A stretch of 64,000 nt of DNA from Streptomyces griseus (GCF_900460065.1 NZ_UAVD01000028.1:62001-126000), one strand, 5' to 3'. Shown: positions 8,494-17,325, numbered from the stretch's first letter. Translations and numbers: made by a program. Notes: generated by a model from the letters alone, not told the origin.

Positions 8494-9315
8494 ATGTCCG
8501 AACCATCCGAACCCGCCCCCGCTCCCGCACCGCTCCCCTTCGACTCCGCGGCCTCCCGCGACCGGTTCGAGGCCCTCGTCGCCGAGGCCGACGCCGTGTC
8601 CGTGGACGGCTGGGACTTCTCCTGGCTGGCGGGCCGCGCCACCGAGGAGCGCCCCTCCTGGGGGTACGCCCGGGCGATGGCCGACCGGCTGGGCCGGGCG
8701 CACGCCGCGCTCGACCTCCAGACCGGGGGCGGCGAGGTCCTGGCCGCCGCGCCGAAGCTCCCGCCGGTCACCGTGGCCACGGAGGCCTGGCCGCCCAACA
8801 TCGCCCGCGCCACCGCCCTCCTGCACCCGCTCGGGGCGGTCGTCGTCGCGGACGAGGACGAGCCGCCGCTTCCCTTCGGGGACGCCGCGTTCGACCTCGT
8901 GGTCAGCCGCCACCCGGTCACCACGTGGTGGGAGGAGATCGCCCGGGTCCTTGCCCCCGGCGGCACGTACTTCTCGCAACAGGTCGGCCCGGCCAGCGTC
9001 TTCGAACTCGTCGAGCACTTCCTCGGCCCCCAGCCGCCCGAGGTCCGCCGCGCCCGGCACCCGGAGGACGCGCGGGCCGCCGCGACGGCGGCCGGACTCG
9101 ACGTGGTGGACCTGCGCTCCGAGACCCTGCGCACCGAGTTCCACGACATCGGCGCGGTGGTCTACTTCCTGCGCAAGGTGATCTGGATGGTCCCCGGCTT
9201 CACCGTCGAGCGGTACCGGCCCCAGCTGGCCGCGCTGCACCGGCGGATCGAGACGGAAGGCCCCTTCCGCGCCCGCACCACCCGCTTCCTCATCGAGGCC
9301 CGCAAGCCCCGATGA
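8494..9315 (+). CDS. SAM-dependent methyltransferase
   Basis: 273-residue cytoplasmic class I methyltransferase. After a Pro/Ala-rich start, the SAM-binding core has ALDLQTGGGEVL (motif I), VVVADEDEPPLPFGDAAFDLVVSRH (motifs II-IV) and EIARVLAPGGTYFSQQV (motif V-VI). The sequence around GGGEVLAAAP resembles the rRNA methyltransferase RlmA-like group, but no zinc-finger cysteines are present, so a small-molecule substrate is equally likely. It follows the prepilin peptidase by 80 bases; that gap contains a GC-rich inverted repeat (8414-8439) that could separate the two transcripts. Confidence 0.8.
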   Translation: MSEPSEPAPAPAPLPFDSAASRDRFEALVAEADAVSVDGWDFSWLAGRATEERPSWGYARAMADRLGRAHAALDLQTGGGEVLAAAPKLPPVTVATEAWPPNIARATALLHPLGAVVVADEDEPPLPFGDAAFDLVVSRHPVTTWWEEIARVLAPGGTYFSQQVGPASVFELVEHFLGPQPPEVRRARHPEDARAAATAAGLDVVDLRSETLRTEFHDIGAVVYFLRKVIWMVPGFTVERYRPQLAALHRRIETEGPFRARTTRFLIEARKPR

Positions 9316-9463
9316 CGCCGGCCGCCACCGGATTGTGCGTCAACCCGCCTACCCCGTACGCCAGTTCAGCCATGCCCAGCAGGCAACGGGATCGACCGGC
9401 CGGCCGTCCTACTCGACGGGACGCACGCACAGCGAAGGGCACAGCGAAGGAGGGGGAGCGGTC

Positions 9464-9910
9464 ATGACCCTGGAGAAGGAAGACTGCGTGGCGCCTGCCG
9501 GGCGCGCGCGACACGGCAACGCCGACTGGCTCACGGGGGCCAGGATCACCGCCGTCCTCGGGGTCTACTACCGGCCCGAGGGCCGGGCGGGCGAGCCGGA
9601 GGCCGTCGAGTTCGTCCTCTCGGACGACCAGTCCGTCCTGCTGACCTGCGCCTCCGACCGGACGCTGCACGTCACCCCGGGCGCCTGGCCGGGTCTGCCC
9701 GCCTGGTGCGTTCCGGTGAGCCGGTGGCAGCACGCCCCGCCCGCCCTCCTCCCGCCGGTGCCGTGCGGGGGAGCGTGGACGGTCGTGGGCACCCGGGAGC
9801 TGAGGGACGACGGCGGGGAGGTGCTCCAGGCCGTCATCCGGTGCGAGGAGGGGGACTTCGTGGTGGTCGCCGGAGACACCCTGGCGATCCGCTTCGAGCC
9901 CCGCCCCTGA
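9464..9910 (+). CDS. Hypothetical protein, 148 residues
   Basis: Not assigned to a family. The start at 9464 is fixed by a strong purine-rich site (GGAGGGGGAG); the open frame continues upstream to 9335 without support. The product is small, probably cytoplasmic, with no signal peptide or membrane span, and contains four tryptophans and several short strands (EAVEFVLSDDQSVLLTC, VIRCEEGDFVVVAGDTLAIRF). This suggests a beta-barrel or ligand-binding fold, but no motif supports a function. It stands alone: the methyltransferase ends 148 bases before and a strong terminator lies about 160 bases after. Confidence 0.6.
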   Translation: MTLEKEDCVAPAGRARHGNADWLTGARITAVLGVYYRPEGRAGEPEAVEFVLSDDQSVLLTCASDRTLHVTPGAWPGLPAWCVPVSRWQHAPPALLPPVPCGGAWTVVGTRELRDDGGEVLQAVIRCEEGDFVVVAGDTLAIRFEPRP

Positions 9911-10052
9911 CCCGGGTGGACCGGGCCGCGCGGCACCGCGGACACCGCGCGGCCCCCACGGACAGCTCCGCCCACCCTGCCCGTAGCGCAGTCCGGTGAA
10001 TTCGGAGAGTGATTGTGGAGTGGCGCGGCACGCGGCACTACTTACGAAGGGT

Positions 10053-10113
10053 TATGGTGGAAACCCCCCCTCGGGCCGGTCCGTATCCCCCCCCACGGAC
10101 CGGCCCGTTTTTT
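10053..10113 (+). ncRNA. Candidate very short RNA: -10-like box followed by a C-loop terminator
   Basis: A TATGGT box (10053-10058) fits the TANNNT -10 pattern. Seven cytosines follow at 10064-10070, then a perfect 12-bp stem (10073-10084 with 10095-10106) whose loop contains eight cytosines, then six thymines. The hairpin looks like the second, terminator stem of the actinobacterial 6C RNA motif. The first 6C hairpin is not evident here: the upstream C-run is not enclosed by a clear stem. It could instead simply be the terminator of the 148-residue gene, though that stop codon is 160 bases upstream. Confidence 0.35.
10073..10113 (+). terminator. Intrinsic terminator with C8 loop and U-tract
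   Basis: Perfect 12-bp GC-rich stem, ten-base loop dominated by cytosines, and six thymines directly after. This is the most canonical rho-independent terminator in the window, where most others lack a T-run. Confidence 0.85.
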
Positions 10114-10192
10114 CACGGGCCGACGGCGGCCCGCCGCGCGACGCCCGGGGCGCGCCCGTTCTTCCCGGCGTGAGGGCCCCCTTGAGCCGATG

Positions 10193-11242
10193 TCAGCTGC
10201 GACCGGCCCAGATGTTCGTGCCCGCCGTGTCCACGGCGAAGGCGTCGATCTCCCGCAGCTCGTCGGCGGTCAGCGCCGGGCCCGCGAGGGCCGCCACGTT
10301 CTCCTCGAGCTGCTTCACGCTCGACGCGCCGATCAGCGCCGAGGTCATCCTGCTGTCGCGCAGCACCCACGCGATGGCGAGCTGGGCGAGCGACTGGCCG
10401 CGGCCTCGGGCGATGTCGTTCAGCCCGTTGAGCCGGCGGACCACCTCGTCGGAGAGGAGGCCCGGGTCGAGGGACTTGCCCTGGGTGGCGCGCGAGCCCT
10501 CGGGGATGCCCTTCAGGTACTTGTTCGTGAGCAGGCCCTGGGCGAGGGGCACGAAGGAGATGCAGCCCATTCCGGCCGCCTCCAGCGTGTCGAGCAGCCC
10601 GTCGTCCTCGATCCAGCGGTTGATCATGGAGTAGGAGGGCTGGTGGATCAGCGCCGGCACGCCCATCTCCCTGAGCAGCCCGGCCGCCTCGGCGGTCTGC
10701 TCCGCGGTGTACGAGGAGACGCCCACGTACAGGGCCTTGCCCTGCTGGACGGCGGACGCCAGGGCGCCCATCGTCTCCTCCAGCGGGGTGTGCGGGTCGA
10801 AGCGGTGCGAGTAGAAGATGTCGACGTAGTCCACGCCCATCCGCTTCAGCGAGGCGTCGAGCGAGGACAGCAGGTACTTCCGGGAGCCCCACTCGCCGTA
10901 CGGGCCGGGGTGCATCAGATAGCCGGCCTTGGTGGAAAGGACCAGTTCGTCACGGTACGGGGTGAAGTCCTGGGCGAACAGCTTGCCGAAGTTCAGCTCG
11001 GCCGAGCCGGGCGGCGGGCCGTAGTTGTTGGCCAGGTCGAAGTGGGTGACCCCCAGATCGAAGGCGCGACGCAGGATCGCGCGCTGGGAGTCCAGGGCCC
11101 GGTCGTCGCCGAAGTTGTGCCACAGGCCCAGCGAGAGGGCGGGCAGCTGGAGACCGCTGCGCCCGGTCCGGCGGTACTCCATGGAGTCGTAGCGCGAACC
11201 GGCGGCGCGGAAGCGCAGGTCGGGGGAGAGGTAATCAGTCAC
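10193..11242 (-). CDS. Aldo/keto reductase, YghZ/MgrA-like
   Basis: 349-residue NADPH-dependent aldo/keto reductase of the group that includes E. coli L-glyceraldehyde-3-phosphate reductase. The catalytic tetrad regions are visible: THFDLANNYGPPPGSAE (Asp, Tyr), LVLSTKAGYLMHPGPYG (Lys) and DIFYSHRFDPHTPLEE (His). The MHPGPYGEWGSRKY stretch is typical of this subgroup, as is the C-terminal nucleotide loop ALIGASSVKQLEEN. The GTG start at 11242 has AGGA seven bases upstream. It reads leftward, away from the prenyltransferase gene. Physiological role probably aldehyde detoxification or general carbonyl reduction. Confidence 0.88.
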   Translation of the reverse strand: MTDYLSPDLRFRAAGSRYDSMEYRRTGRSGLQLPALSLGLWHNFGDDRALDSQRAILRRAFDLGVTHFDLANNYGPPPGSAELNFGKLFAQDFTPYRDELVLSTKAGYLMHPGPYGEWGSRKYLLSSLDASLKRMGVDYVDIFYSHRFDPHTPLEETMGALASAVQQGKALYVGVSSYTAEQTAEAAGLLREMGVPALIHQPSYSMINRWIEDDGLLDTLEAAGMGCISFVPLAQGLLTNKYLKGIPEGSRATQGKSLDPGLLSDEVVRRLNGLNDIARGRGQSLAQLAIAWVLRDSRMTSALIGASSVKQLEENVAALAGPALTADELREIDAFAVDTAGTNIWAGRS

Positions 11243-11495
11243 GTTTCATTCCTTATCACGGAGTTGTGACAGACCGGGTTGGGCCCCTGTGACCCGATCG
11301 CAGTAATGTGGCGGCTTCGGGGAATGCCGATGTGCGGCGCGGCGAAGGCCCGCGCGGCCGTGCCAGTGGTAGGGGTGCGGACCGCCGAGGGATCGTGCGG
11401 GCGGCGCAGACCGTGCAGCGATCCCCTGCGGGGGACGGCCCCCGGACCCCCGGCGACGGGGAGGGCGGGCCACGGGCCCGTACGGAACCGAGAGG

Positions 11496-12266
11496 GTGAA
11501 CGCAGTGAACTTCCGCGACCTGGTGTACAGGCTCTACGCACGCCGGGTAGGAGGACGCCTGGACCACGACCAGGTGCCGAAGCACATCGGGGTCATCCTC
11601 GACGGCAACCGGCGCTGGGCCAAGGCGTCCGGCGGCTCGGCCGTGCAGGGCCACCAGGCCGGTGCGGACAAGATCTCCGAGCTGCTCGGCTGGTGCAACG
11701 AGACCGATGTCGAGGTCGTCACCCTCTGGATGCTGTCCACGGACAACTTCGACCGGCCCGAGCACGAGCTCAAACCGCTGCTCGGCATCATCGAGAACAC
11801 CGTGCGCAACCTCGCCGCGGACGGGCGCTGGCGCGTCCACCACGTGGGCACGCTCGACCTGCTTCCGCCGGAGACGCAGACGGTGCTCAAGGAGGCGCAG
11901 GAGGCGACGTCCGACATCGACGGGATAATCGTCAATGTCGCGGTCGGCTACGGCGGGCGCCAGGAGATCGCGGACGCGGTGCGCTCCCTGCTCCTGGAGC
12001 ACTCGGAGAAGGGCACGACCTTCGAGGAGCTGGCCGAGGTCGTCTCCACCGACCTGATCTCCGAGCACCTCTACACGCGGGGCCAGCCCGACCCCGACCT
12101 GGTGATCCGGACGAGCGGGGAACAGCGGCTCTCGGGCTTCATGCTCTGGCAGAGCGCCCACTCGGAGTACTACTTCTGCGAGGTGTTCTGGCCGGCCTTC
12201 CGCAAGGTCGACTTCCTCCGGGCGCTGCGCGACTACGCCGCCCGCCACCGCCGCTACGGCGCCTGA
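11496..12266 (+). CDS. uppS: cis-Prenyltransferase (undecaprenyl diphosphate synthase family)
   Basis: 256 residues. Condenses isopentenyl diphosphate onto an allylic diphosphate in cis, supplying the polyprenyl carrier for cell-wall synthesis. The catalytic Asp lies in GVILDGNRRWA near residue 36; further conserved pieces are TLWMLSTDNFDRP, VNVAVGYGGRQEI and the substrate-binding DLVIRTSGEQRLSGFMLWQ...EYYF. Length is normal. Two GTG starts are possible (11496 and 11505); both follow GAGAGG. Streptomyces usually carry more than one such paralogue, so whether this copy makes the main C55 carrier or a shorter product cannot be told. A 17-bp terminator stem follows. Confidence 0.88.
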   Translation: MNAVNFRDLVYRLYARRVGGRLDHDQVPKHIGVILDGNRRWAKASGGSAVQGHQAGADKISELLGWCNETDVEVVTLWMLSTDNFDRPEHELKPLLGIIENTVRNLAADGRWRVHHVGTLDLLPPETQTVLKEAQEATSDIDGIIVNVAVGYGGRQEIADAVRSLLLEHSEKGTTFEELAEVVSTDLISEHLYTRGQPDPDLVIRTSGEQRLSGFMLWQSAHSEYYFCEVFWPAFRKVDFLRALRDYAARHRRYGA

Positions 12267-12289
12267 ACACCCCCTGTCGCCCGTCCGGC

Positions 12290-12325
12290 CGATGGCTCCC
12301 CTCTCTACAGAGAGGGGAGCCATCG
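12290..12325 (+). terminator. Terminator of the cis-prenyltransferase gene
   Basis: Perfect 17-bp inverted repeat (12290-12306 with 12309-12325) starting 24 bases after the stop codon. The two-base gap means the innermost pairs must open into a loop. There is no T-run, as is usual in high-GC actinomycetes. Confidence 0.8.
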
Positions 12326-12654
12326 CGTCTGTGAAGGTGTCACCGCGCGTCCACCGGGACTTCTCCGCACCGTGTCATATGCGGCGGCATGGCTTCGCGC
12401 CGAAAAGGGAATACCCCTGTCAGGTCGACGTCCGGTCATCAACCAGGCGGACGTCGCATCCAAGTGAGCGGCGCCAAGACCGCTCGCCCGGGAGGCCCTT
12501 TGCACACGAAGGACCGTAGACAGTCTGCGGCCGACGCGGTGGCCGTGGTCCGGCCCGCGCACAGGGGCCCGATCCCGGTCCGTCCTCTCCCTTCGGGAAG
12601 CTCCGCGACCGTCCGTCGCACTCCCCGACCTCGTCCGAGGGGGTACGTCCTTCC
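12326..12654 (+). promoter_or_regulatory. Long leader region upstream of phoH-like gene
   Basis: Between the prenyltransferase terminator and the PIN-PhoH start I find no credible gene. The stretch holds a perfect 9-bp hairpin (12426-12434 with 12448-12456) and GC-rich sequence that could fold in an mRNA leader. A promoter must lie here, but none is clear enough to mark, and I recognise no known riboswitch. Confidence 0.4.
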
Positions 12655-13977
12655 GTGGTGACCAGCAGCAAGCGCCGCATGCCCGACCGGCGCACATACG
12701 TTCTCGACACCAGCGTCCTGCTGGCCGACCCAGGCGCCATGGCCCGCTTCGACGAGCACGAAGTCGTGCTGCCGATCGTGGTGGTCACGGAGCTGGAGGC
12801 CAAACGGCACCATCCCGAGCTCGGCTACTTCGCCCGGCAGGCCCTGCGGCTGCTGGACGACTTCCGGGTCCGGTACGGCCGGCTGGACGCCCCGATCCCG
12901 CTCGGGGACCTGGGCGGGTCGCTCCGTGTCGAGCTCAACCACTCCGATCCCGGCGTCCTGCCCGCCGGCTACCGGTTGGGGGACAACGACTCCCGGATCC
13001 TCGCGGTCGCACGCAACCTCCAGGCCGAGGGGTACGACGTCACGGTCGTCTCCAAGGACCTGCCGCTCCGCATCAAGGCCTCCTCCGTGGGCCTCCTCGC
13101 CGAGGAGTACCGCGCGGAGCTCGCCATCACGGACTCCGGCTGGACCGGCATGAGCGAACTGTCCCTCGCCGGGGAACAGATCGACCTGCTGTTCAGCGAG
13201 GAGACGCTGTACGTCCCCGAGGCCGCCGAACTGCCCGTGCACACGGGTCTGGTCCTCCAGTCGGAGCGCGGCAAGGCGCTCGGCCGGGTGACGGCCGAGG
13301 GCAACGTACGGCTCGTGCGCGGCGACCGGGAGGCCTTCGGCATCCACGGGCGCAGCGCCGAGCAGCGGATCGCCCTCGACCTCCTCCTCGACGCCGACGT
13401 CGGCATCGTGTCGCTCGGCGGCCGGGCCGGCACCGGCAAGTCGGCGCTGGCCCTCTGCGCGGGCCTGGAGGCGGTGCTGGAGCGGCAGCAGCACAAGAAG
13501 GTGATGGTCTTCCGGCCGCTGTACGCGGTGGGCGGGCAGGAGCTCGGCTATCTCCCCGGCAGCGAGGCCGAGAAGATGAGCCCCTGGGCGCAGGCGGTCT
13601 TCGACACGCTCTCGGCGGTCGCCGGACGCGAGGTCATCGAGGAGGTGCTCGGGCGCGGGATGCTGGAGGTCCTGCCGCTCACCCACATCCGCGGCCGGTC
13701 CCTGCACGACGCGTTCGTGATCGTCGACGAGGCGCAGTCGCTCGAACGGAACGTCCTGCTGACCGTGTTGTCCCGCATCGGGGCGAATTCGCGTGTCGTG
13801 CTCACCCATGACGTCGCCCAGCGGGACAACCTCCGGGTCGGCCGGTACGACGGAGTCGTCGCCGTCGTCGAGAAGCTGAAGGGCCATCCGCTGTTCGCCC
13901 ACGTCACGCTCACGCGGTCGGAGCGCTCGCAGATCGCCGCGCTGGTGACCGAAATGCTGGAGGAAGGCCACATCTGA
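12655..13977 (+). CDS. PIN-PhoH fusion ATPase/RNase (PhoH2 type)
   Basis: 440 residues. The N-terminal PIN RNase domain (about 10-150) starts with RTYVLDTSVLLADPGAMARF, whose Asp is the first metal ligand, and has LGDNDSRILAVA and VTVVSKDLPLRIKA for the others. The C-terminal PhoH domain (about 225-440) has Walker A GGRAGTGKSALAL and Walker B DAFVIVDEAQSL. PhoH2 proteins of this layout act as ATP-dependent, sequence-selective RNA-unwinding ribonucleases in mycobacteria. No separate antitoxin gene is seen upstream. The start is a GTG at 12655 (or the next codon, also GTG), about 11 bases from GAGGGGG. A terminator follows. Confidence 0.9.
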   Translation: MVTSSKRRMPDRRTYVLDTSVLLADPGAMARFDEHEVVLPIVVVTELEAKRHHPELGYFARQALRLLDDFRVRYGRLDAPIPLGDLGGSLRVELNHSDPGVLPAGYRLGDNDSRILAVARNLQAEGYDVTVVSKDLPLRIKASSVGLLAEEYRAELAITDSGWTGMSELSLAGEQIDLLFSEETLYVPEAAELPVHTGLVLQSERGKALGRVTAEGNVRLVRGDREAFGIHGRSAEQRIALDLLLDADVGIVSLGGRAGTGKSALALCAGLEAVLERQQHKKVMVFRPLYAVGGQELGYLPGSEAEKMSPWAQAVFDTLSAVAGREVIEEVLGRGMLEVLPLTHIRGRSLHDAFVIVDEAQSLERNVLLTVLSRIGANSRVVLTHDVAQRDNLRVGRYDGVVAVVEKLKGHPLFAHVTLTRSERSQIAALVTEMLEEGHI

Positions 13978-13995
13978 CCTGTGTGTCCCTTTGAT

Positions 13996-14030
13996 GCCGC
14001 CCGGCGAGCCAAGGAGCTTAGCCGGGCGGC
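13996..14030 (+). terminator. Terminator of the PIN-PhoH gene
   Basis: Perfect 10-bp GC stem (13996-14005 with 14021-14030), 15-base loop, starting 18 bases after the stop codon; the sequence after it (CTTGT) is only weakly T-rich. Confidence 0.75.
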
Positions 14031-14365
14031 CTTGTGCTGCGCCGTCATTTCCGAAAAACCGGAGGGCCAAACGGGGTGTGACCTTTCCCACGTAAGACAG
14101 AATTGCCTCTCGGCGCTCCCTTCCGGCAGAGTCTTGCTTCCGTCAGGCCCCGCATACGGCACTTGGGCACCTCCAGAGGCGCCACGCACCACACAACTCC
14201 ACACGAGACGCCCGTATGCCGCCCGCGAGCACCACGCGGCAGCCCCTCGCCGGGGTTGCCCATCGGGCCCGTGCCTCCCGTGACCCGCGCAGTAGGGAGG
14301 CCAGTGTCAGGGGCACGAACGCGCTCGCGAGGTCACCTAAGCGGGCGATGCTGGAAGGACACCAT
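14031..14365 (+). promoter_or_regulatory. Leader and promoter region of the lytic transglycosylase gene
   Basis: About 335 bases without a credible gene. Streptomyces genes for cell-wall lytic enzymes often carry c-di-AMP (ydaO-type) riboswitches in such leaders, and the length would allow one. I could not line up the conserved blocks of that motif here, so no riboswitch is called. Short GC hairpins are present but not distinctive. Confidence 0.35.
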
Positions 14366-15079
14366 GTGAGCCGGATCTCGGTCCGGGGGTTCGCCGTGGC
14401 ATCCGCCACCGCGGTCACCACCGTTGGCGCCGTCGTAGGCGTTGCTGCGGGCGGCACACCTGCCCCCGACGACAACAACTTCGAGGCGGCCGCAGCCGAC
14501 ACCACGCTGCTCGCAGACATCCCCGCGGGCCAGCAGGCCCAGGTCCAGACCGCTTCGCTGACGCAGCAGGCCGATGCCCAGGCATCCGCCGCCGACGCCG
14601 CCGCGAAGAAGTCGGCCGAGGAATCCGCCCGCCTCCAGGCAGCCAAGGACGCCAAGTCCAAGAAGCAGGCCGCCGAGGACCGGGTCGAGGCCGAGCGCAA
14701 GGCGGAGCAGAAGAAGAAGGAAGAGGCCGAGCGCGCCAGCCGGTCCTCCGTCCGCGACGCCTCCTCGTTCTCCGCGCAGGGCTCCTACAGCGTGGCCGAC
14801 GTCAAGGCGATGGCCCGTCAGATGGTCCCCGCGGACCAGTTCCAGTGCTTCAGCAACATCGTGAACCACGAGTCGACCTGGAACTACCGCGCGACCAACC
14901 CGTCCTCCGGGGCGTACGGTCTGATGCAGGCGCTCCCCGGTCACAAGATGTCGTCCGCCGGCGCCGACTGGCAGACCAACCCGGCCACCCAGATCAAGTG
15001 GGGCCTCAGCTACATGGACGGCCGGTACGGCAGCCCGTGCGGCGCTTGGTCCTTCTGGCAGGCCAACAACTGGTATTAG
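14366..15079 (+). CDS. Secreted lytic transglycosylase-like protein with coiled-coil spacer
   Basis: 237 residues. A signal-type N-terminus (SVRGFAVASATAVTTVGAVVGVAAGG) exports the protein. A long Ala/Lys/Glu/Gln-rich helical region (about 75-140, EERAxxxK-like repeats) probably forms a coiled coil. The last 85 residues are an SLT-like domain: the Glu in IVNHESTWNYRATNPSSGAYGLMQALPG is the expected catalytic acid, and the end GAWSFWQANNWY is typical. It should cleave peptidoglycan outside the cell during growth or spore development. The GTG at 14366, six bases after GGAAGG, is preferred over upstream in-frame starts. Confidence 0.85.
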   Translation: MSRISVRGFAVASATAVTTVGAVVGVAAGGTPAPDDNNFEAAAADTTLLADIPAGQQAQVQTASLTQQADAQASAADAAAKKSAEESARLQAAKDAKSKKQAAEDRVEAERKAEQKKKEEAERASRSSVRDASSFSAQGSYSVADVKAMARQMVPADQFQCFSNIVNHESTWNYRATNPSSGAYGLMQALPGHKMSSAGADWQTNPATQIKWGLSYMDGRYGSPCGAWSFWQANNWY

Positions 15080-15117
15080 AGGGAGCGGGCGAGGTCCACG
15101 GACCGCCCTCTCAACCT

Positions 15118-15157
15118 CGCGAGGCCCCTCACCGTCCGAACGGTGAGGGGCCTCGCG
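15118..15157 (+). terminator. Terminator of the lytic transglycosylase gene
   Basis: Perfect 17-bp stem (15118-15134 with 15141-15157) and six-base loop, 38 bases after the stop codon; no T-run. Confidence 0.85.
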
Positions 15158-15243
15158 CGTGTACGGTCGCATCCGGCGGTCCCGGGGAGCGTGAGGAAAT
15201 ACGCGGAGCGCTGGGTGGCGAATATGGGGGAAGGAAAGCAAGC

Positions 15244-16659
15244 ATGTCGAAACTGCCGGGCTGGCTGGGCCGCTTCGGGTCCGAACTGACGGAACTGGGC
15301 GCGCGACTGGACGAGCGGCGGGCGCGCGCCGCCGCCGAGGACGATGACCCCCTCGCCGTGCGCGGGGCCCCCGTCGTCCCGGACGACGGGACCGGGCAGG
15401 TGCCCGCGCCGCCCTCGTACGCCCCCTCGGTCGCCGCCAAGCCGGATCCGGTGGCGGCGATTCCGTGGGGGATGCGGGTCGCCGCCGAGGCGGGCTGGCG
15501 CCTGCTCGTCCTCGCGGGGACGCTCTGGGTGCTGATGCGGGTGATCAGCGCGGTCCAGCTCGTGGTGCTCGCCTTCGCCGCCGCGCTGCTCGTCACCGCG
15601 ATGCTCCAGCCGACCGTGGTCCGGCTCAGGCGGTTCGGGCTGCCCCACGGGCTCGCCACCGCCGTGACCGCCGTGCTCGGGTTCGTCATCATCGGCCTGG
15701 TCGGCTGGTTCGTGGTCTGGCAGGTGATGGACAACCTCGACACGCTCTCCGACCGGGTCCGCGACGGCATCGACGAGTTGAAGCGCTGGGCGCTCGACAG
15801 CCCCTTCCACGTCACCGAGTCGCAGATCAACGACATCGCCAAGAACCTCAGCGACACCATCGGGACCAACACCGAGGAGATCACCTCCGCCGGGCTCCAG
15901 GGCGTCACGGTGATGGTGGAGTTCCTGACGGGGCTGCTGCTGGCGATGTTCTCCACGCTGTTCCTGCTCTACGACGGCCGGCGCATCTGGGAGTGGTCGC
16001 TCAAGCTGGTGCCCGCCGCCGCCCGCCCCGGGGTCGCCGGCGCCGGGCCGCGCGCCTGGCGCACCCTGACCGCGTACGTCCGCGGCACGGTGCTGGTCGC
16101 CCTGATCGACGCCATCTTCATCGGGTTCGGCCTCTACGTCCTCAACGTGCCGCTCGCCGTGCCGCTGGCTGTCTTCATCTTCCTGTTCGCCTTCATCCCG
16201 CTCGTCGGCGCCGTGGTCTCCGGGGCGCTCGCCGTGGTCGTCGCCCTGGTCACCGAGGGAGTCTGGACCGCGCTGTGGGCGCTGGTGGTGGTCCTGGCGG
16301 TGCAGCAGATCGAGGGCCACATCCTCCAGCCGTTCATCCTCGGCCGGGCCGTCCGGGTCCATCCGCTCGCGGTGGTCCTCGCGGTGGCGACCGGCGGTCT
16401 GGTCGCGGGCATCGGCGGCGCGGTGGTCGCCGTACCGCTGGTCGCCGTGGTCAACACGGTGGTCGGCTATCTGCGCTCGTACGGGGAGCCGGGTGAGCGG
16501 GGCGGCCATCACGGGGCCACCGCCCTGTCGATGAGCCCGGCACCTGCGGGCCCCGCAGGATCCGCAGGTCCCGCTGGTCCCGTGGGCTCCGCGGCGCCAC
16601 CGGAGCCGGAGGACACTCCGGGGGAACCCGCGCTGGAGAAGCGGCCGCCGGAGGAGTAG
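15244..16659 (+). CDS. AI-2E family (PerM-like) membrane transporter
   Basis: 471 residues. A charged N-terminal cytosolic segment of about 75 residues is followed by six to eight membrane spans: paired spans near 80-130, a span ending GWFVVWQVMDNL, a large extracytoplasmic helix-rich loop (about 165-225), then the closing cluster containing FIPLVGAVVSGALAVVVAL and QQIEGHILQPFILGRAVRVHPLAVVLAV, the most conserved part of the family. The C-terminus is Pro/Gly/Ala-rich and disordered. Members move small molecules or ions; the substrate here is unknown. The ATG at 15244 has GGGGAAGG upstream. Confidence 0.85.
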   Translation: MSKLPGWLGRFGSELTELGARLDERRARAAAEDDDPLAVRGAPVVPDDGTGQVPAPPSYAPSVAAKPDPVAAIPWGMRVAAEAGWRLLVLAGTLWVLMRVISAVQLVVLAFAAALLVTAMLQPTVVRLRRFGLPHGLATAVTAVLGFVIIGLVGWFVVWQVMDNLDTLSDRVRDGIDELKRWALDSPFHVTESQINDIAKNLSDTIGTNTEEITSAGLQGVTVMVEFLTGLLLAMFSTLFLLYDGRRIWEWSLKLVPAAARPGVAGAGPRAWRTLTAYVRGTVLVALIDAIFIGFGLYVLNVPLAVPLAVFIFLFAFIPLVGAVVSGALAVVVALVTEGVWTALWALVVVLAVQQIEGHILQPFILGRAVRVHPLAVVLAVATGGLVAGIGGAVVAVPLVAVVNTVVGYLRSYGEPGERGGHHGATALSMSPAPAGPAGSAGPAGPVGSAAPPEPEDTPGEPALEKRPPEE

Positions 16660-16713
16660 CCGCACGCCGGCCGGACGCCGGAACGGGGCGCCGCGGAGCG
16701 CCGAGGCGAGAAA

Positions 16714-16755
16714 AGAAGGGCCCCGAGGACGGTCGGTCGTCCTCGGGGCCCTTCT
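16714..16755. terminator. Bidirectional terminator between the AI-2E permease and ahpD
   Basis: Perfect 17-bp stem (16714-16730 with 16739-16755) and eight-base loop. An A-rich flank on the left gives T-rich RNA for leftward transcription from ahpD. Confidence 0.85.
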
Positions 16756-16779
16756 CGTACCAGGGGTGGTGCGGTGTCA

Positions 16780-17313
16780 CTACTCGGCGAGTACGGCCTC
16801 GGCGTCGAGGGTCACACCGACCGCCTGGATCACCGAAGCGACCTTGACGGCTTCCTGAATGGTCTCACGGTCCACGCCGGCCTTGCGCAGCACCTGCTCG
16901 TGGGAGTCGAGGCACTGGCCGCAGCCGTTGATCGCGGAGACGGCGAGCGACCACAGTTCGAAGTCGACCTTCTCCACGCCCGGGTTGCCGATGACGTTCA
17001 TCCGCAGGCCCGCGCGGAGCGTGCCGTACTCCGGGTCCGACAGCAGGTGCCGGGTCCGGTAGAAGACGTTGTTCATCGCCATGATCGCGGCAGCCGACTT
17101 CGCCGCGGTGTACGCCTCGGCGGAGAGGTTGGCCTTCGCCTCGGGCTCCAGCTCGCGCAGCACCTTCGGCGAACGCGAGGCGATCGCGCAGGCCAGCACG
17201 GTGCCCCACAGCTGCTGCTGGGGGAGGTCGCTGTTGCCGATGACCGAGCCGAGGTTCAGCTTCAGGTCCTTGGCGAAGTCCGGTATGGCGGACTTGAGTT
17301 CGTCGAGAGCCAT
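16780..17313 (-). CDS. ahpD: Alkylhydroperoxidase AhpD
   Basis: 177 residues, full length for AhpD. The redox-active CxxC with the proton-relay histidine is intact: INGCGQCLDSHEQVL near residue 130. In actinobacteria AhpD, with lipoamide-linked partners, recycles oxidised AhpC and has weak peroxidase activity itself, so it acts in the cytoplasm against organic and hydrogen peroxides. The start at 17313 lies 12 bases after the ahpC stop, so the two form an operon in the order ahpC-ahpD. Control by the divergent oxyR is known for this arrangement in Streptomyces and mycobacteria. Confidence 0.95.
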   Translation of the reverse strand: MALDELKSAIPDFAKDLKLNLGSVIGNSDLPQQQLWGTVLACAIASRSPKVLRELEPEAKANLSAEAYTAAKSAAAIMAMNNVFYRTRHLLSDPEYGTLRAGLRMNVIGNPGVEKVDFELWSLAVSAINGCGQCLDSHEQVLRKAGVDRETIQEAVKVASVIQAVGVTLDAEAVLAE

Positions 17314-17325
17314 GTCGGTATCAGC

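Noticed and set aside
14031..14365. Possible c-di-AMP riboswitch before the lytic transglycosylase gene
   Set aside because: Context and length would fit, but the conserved sequence blocks could not be found by eye; a covariance search would settle it.
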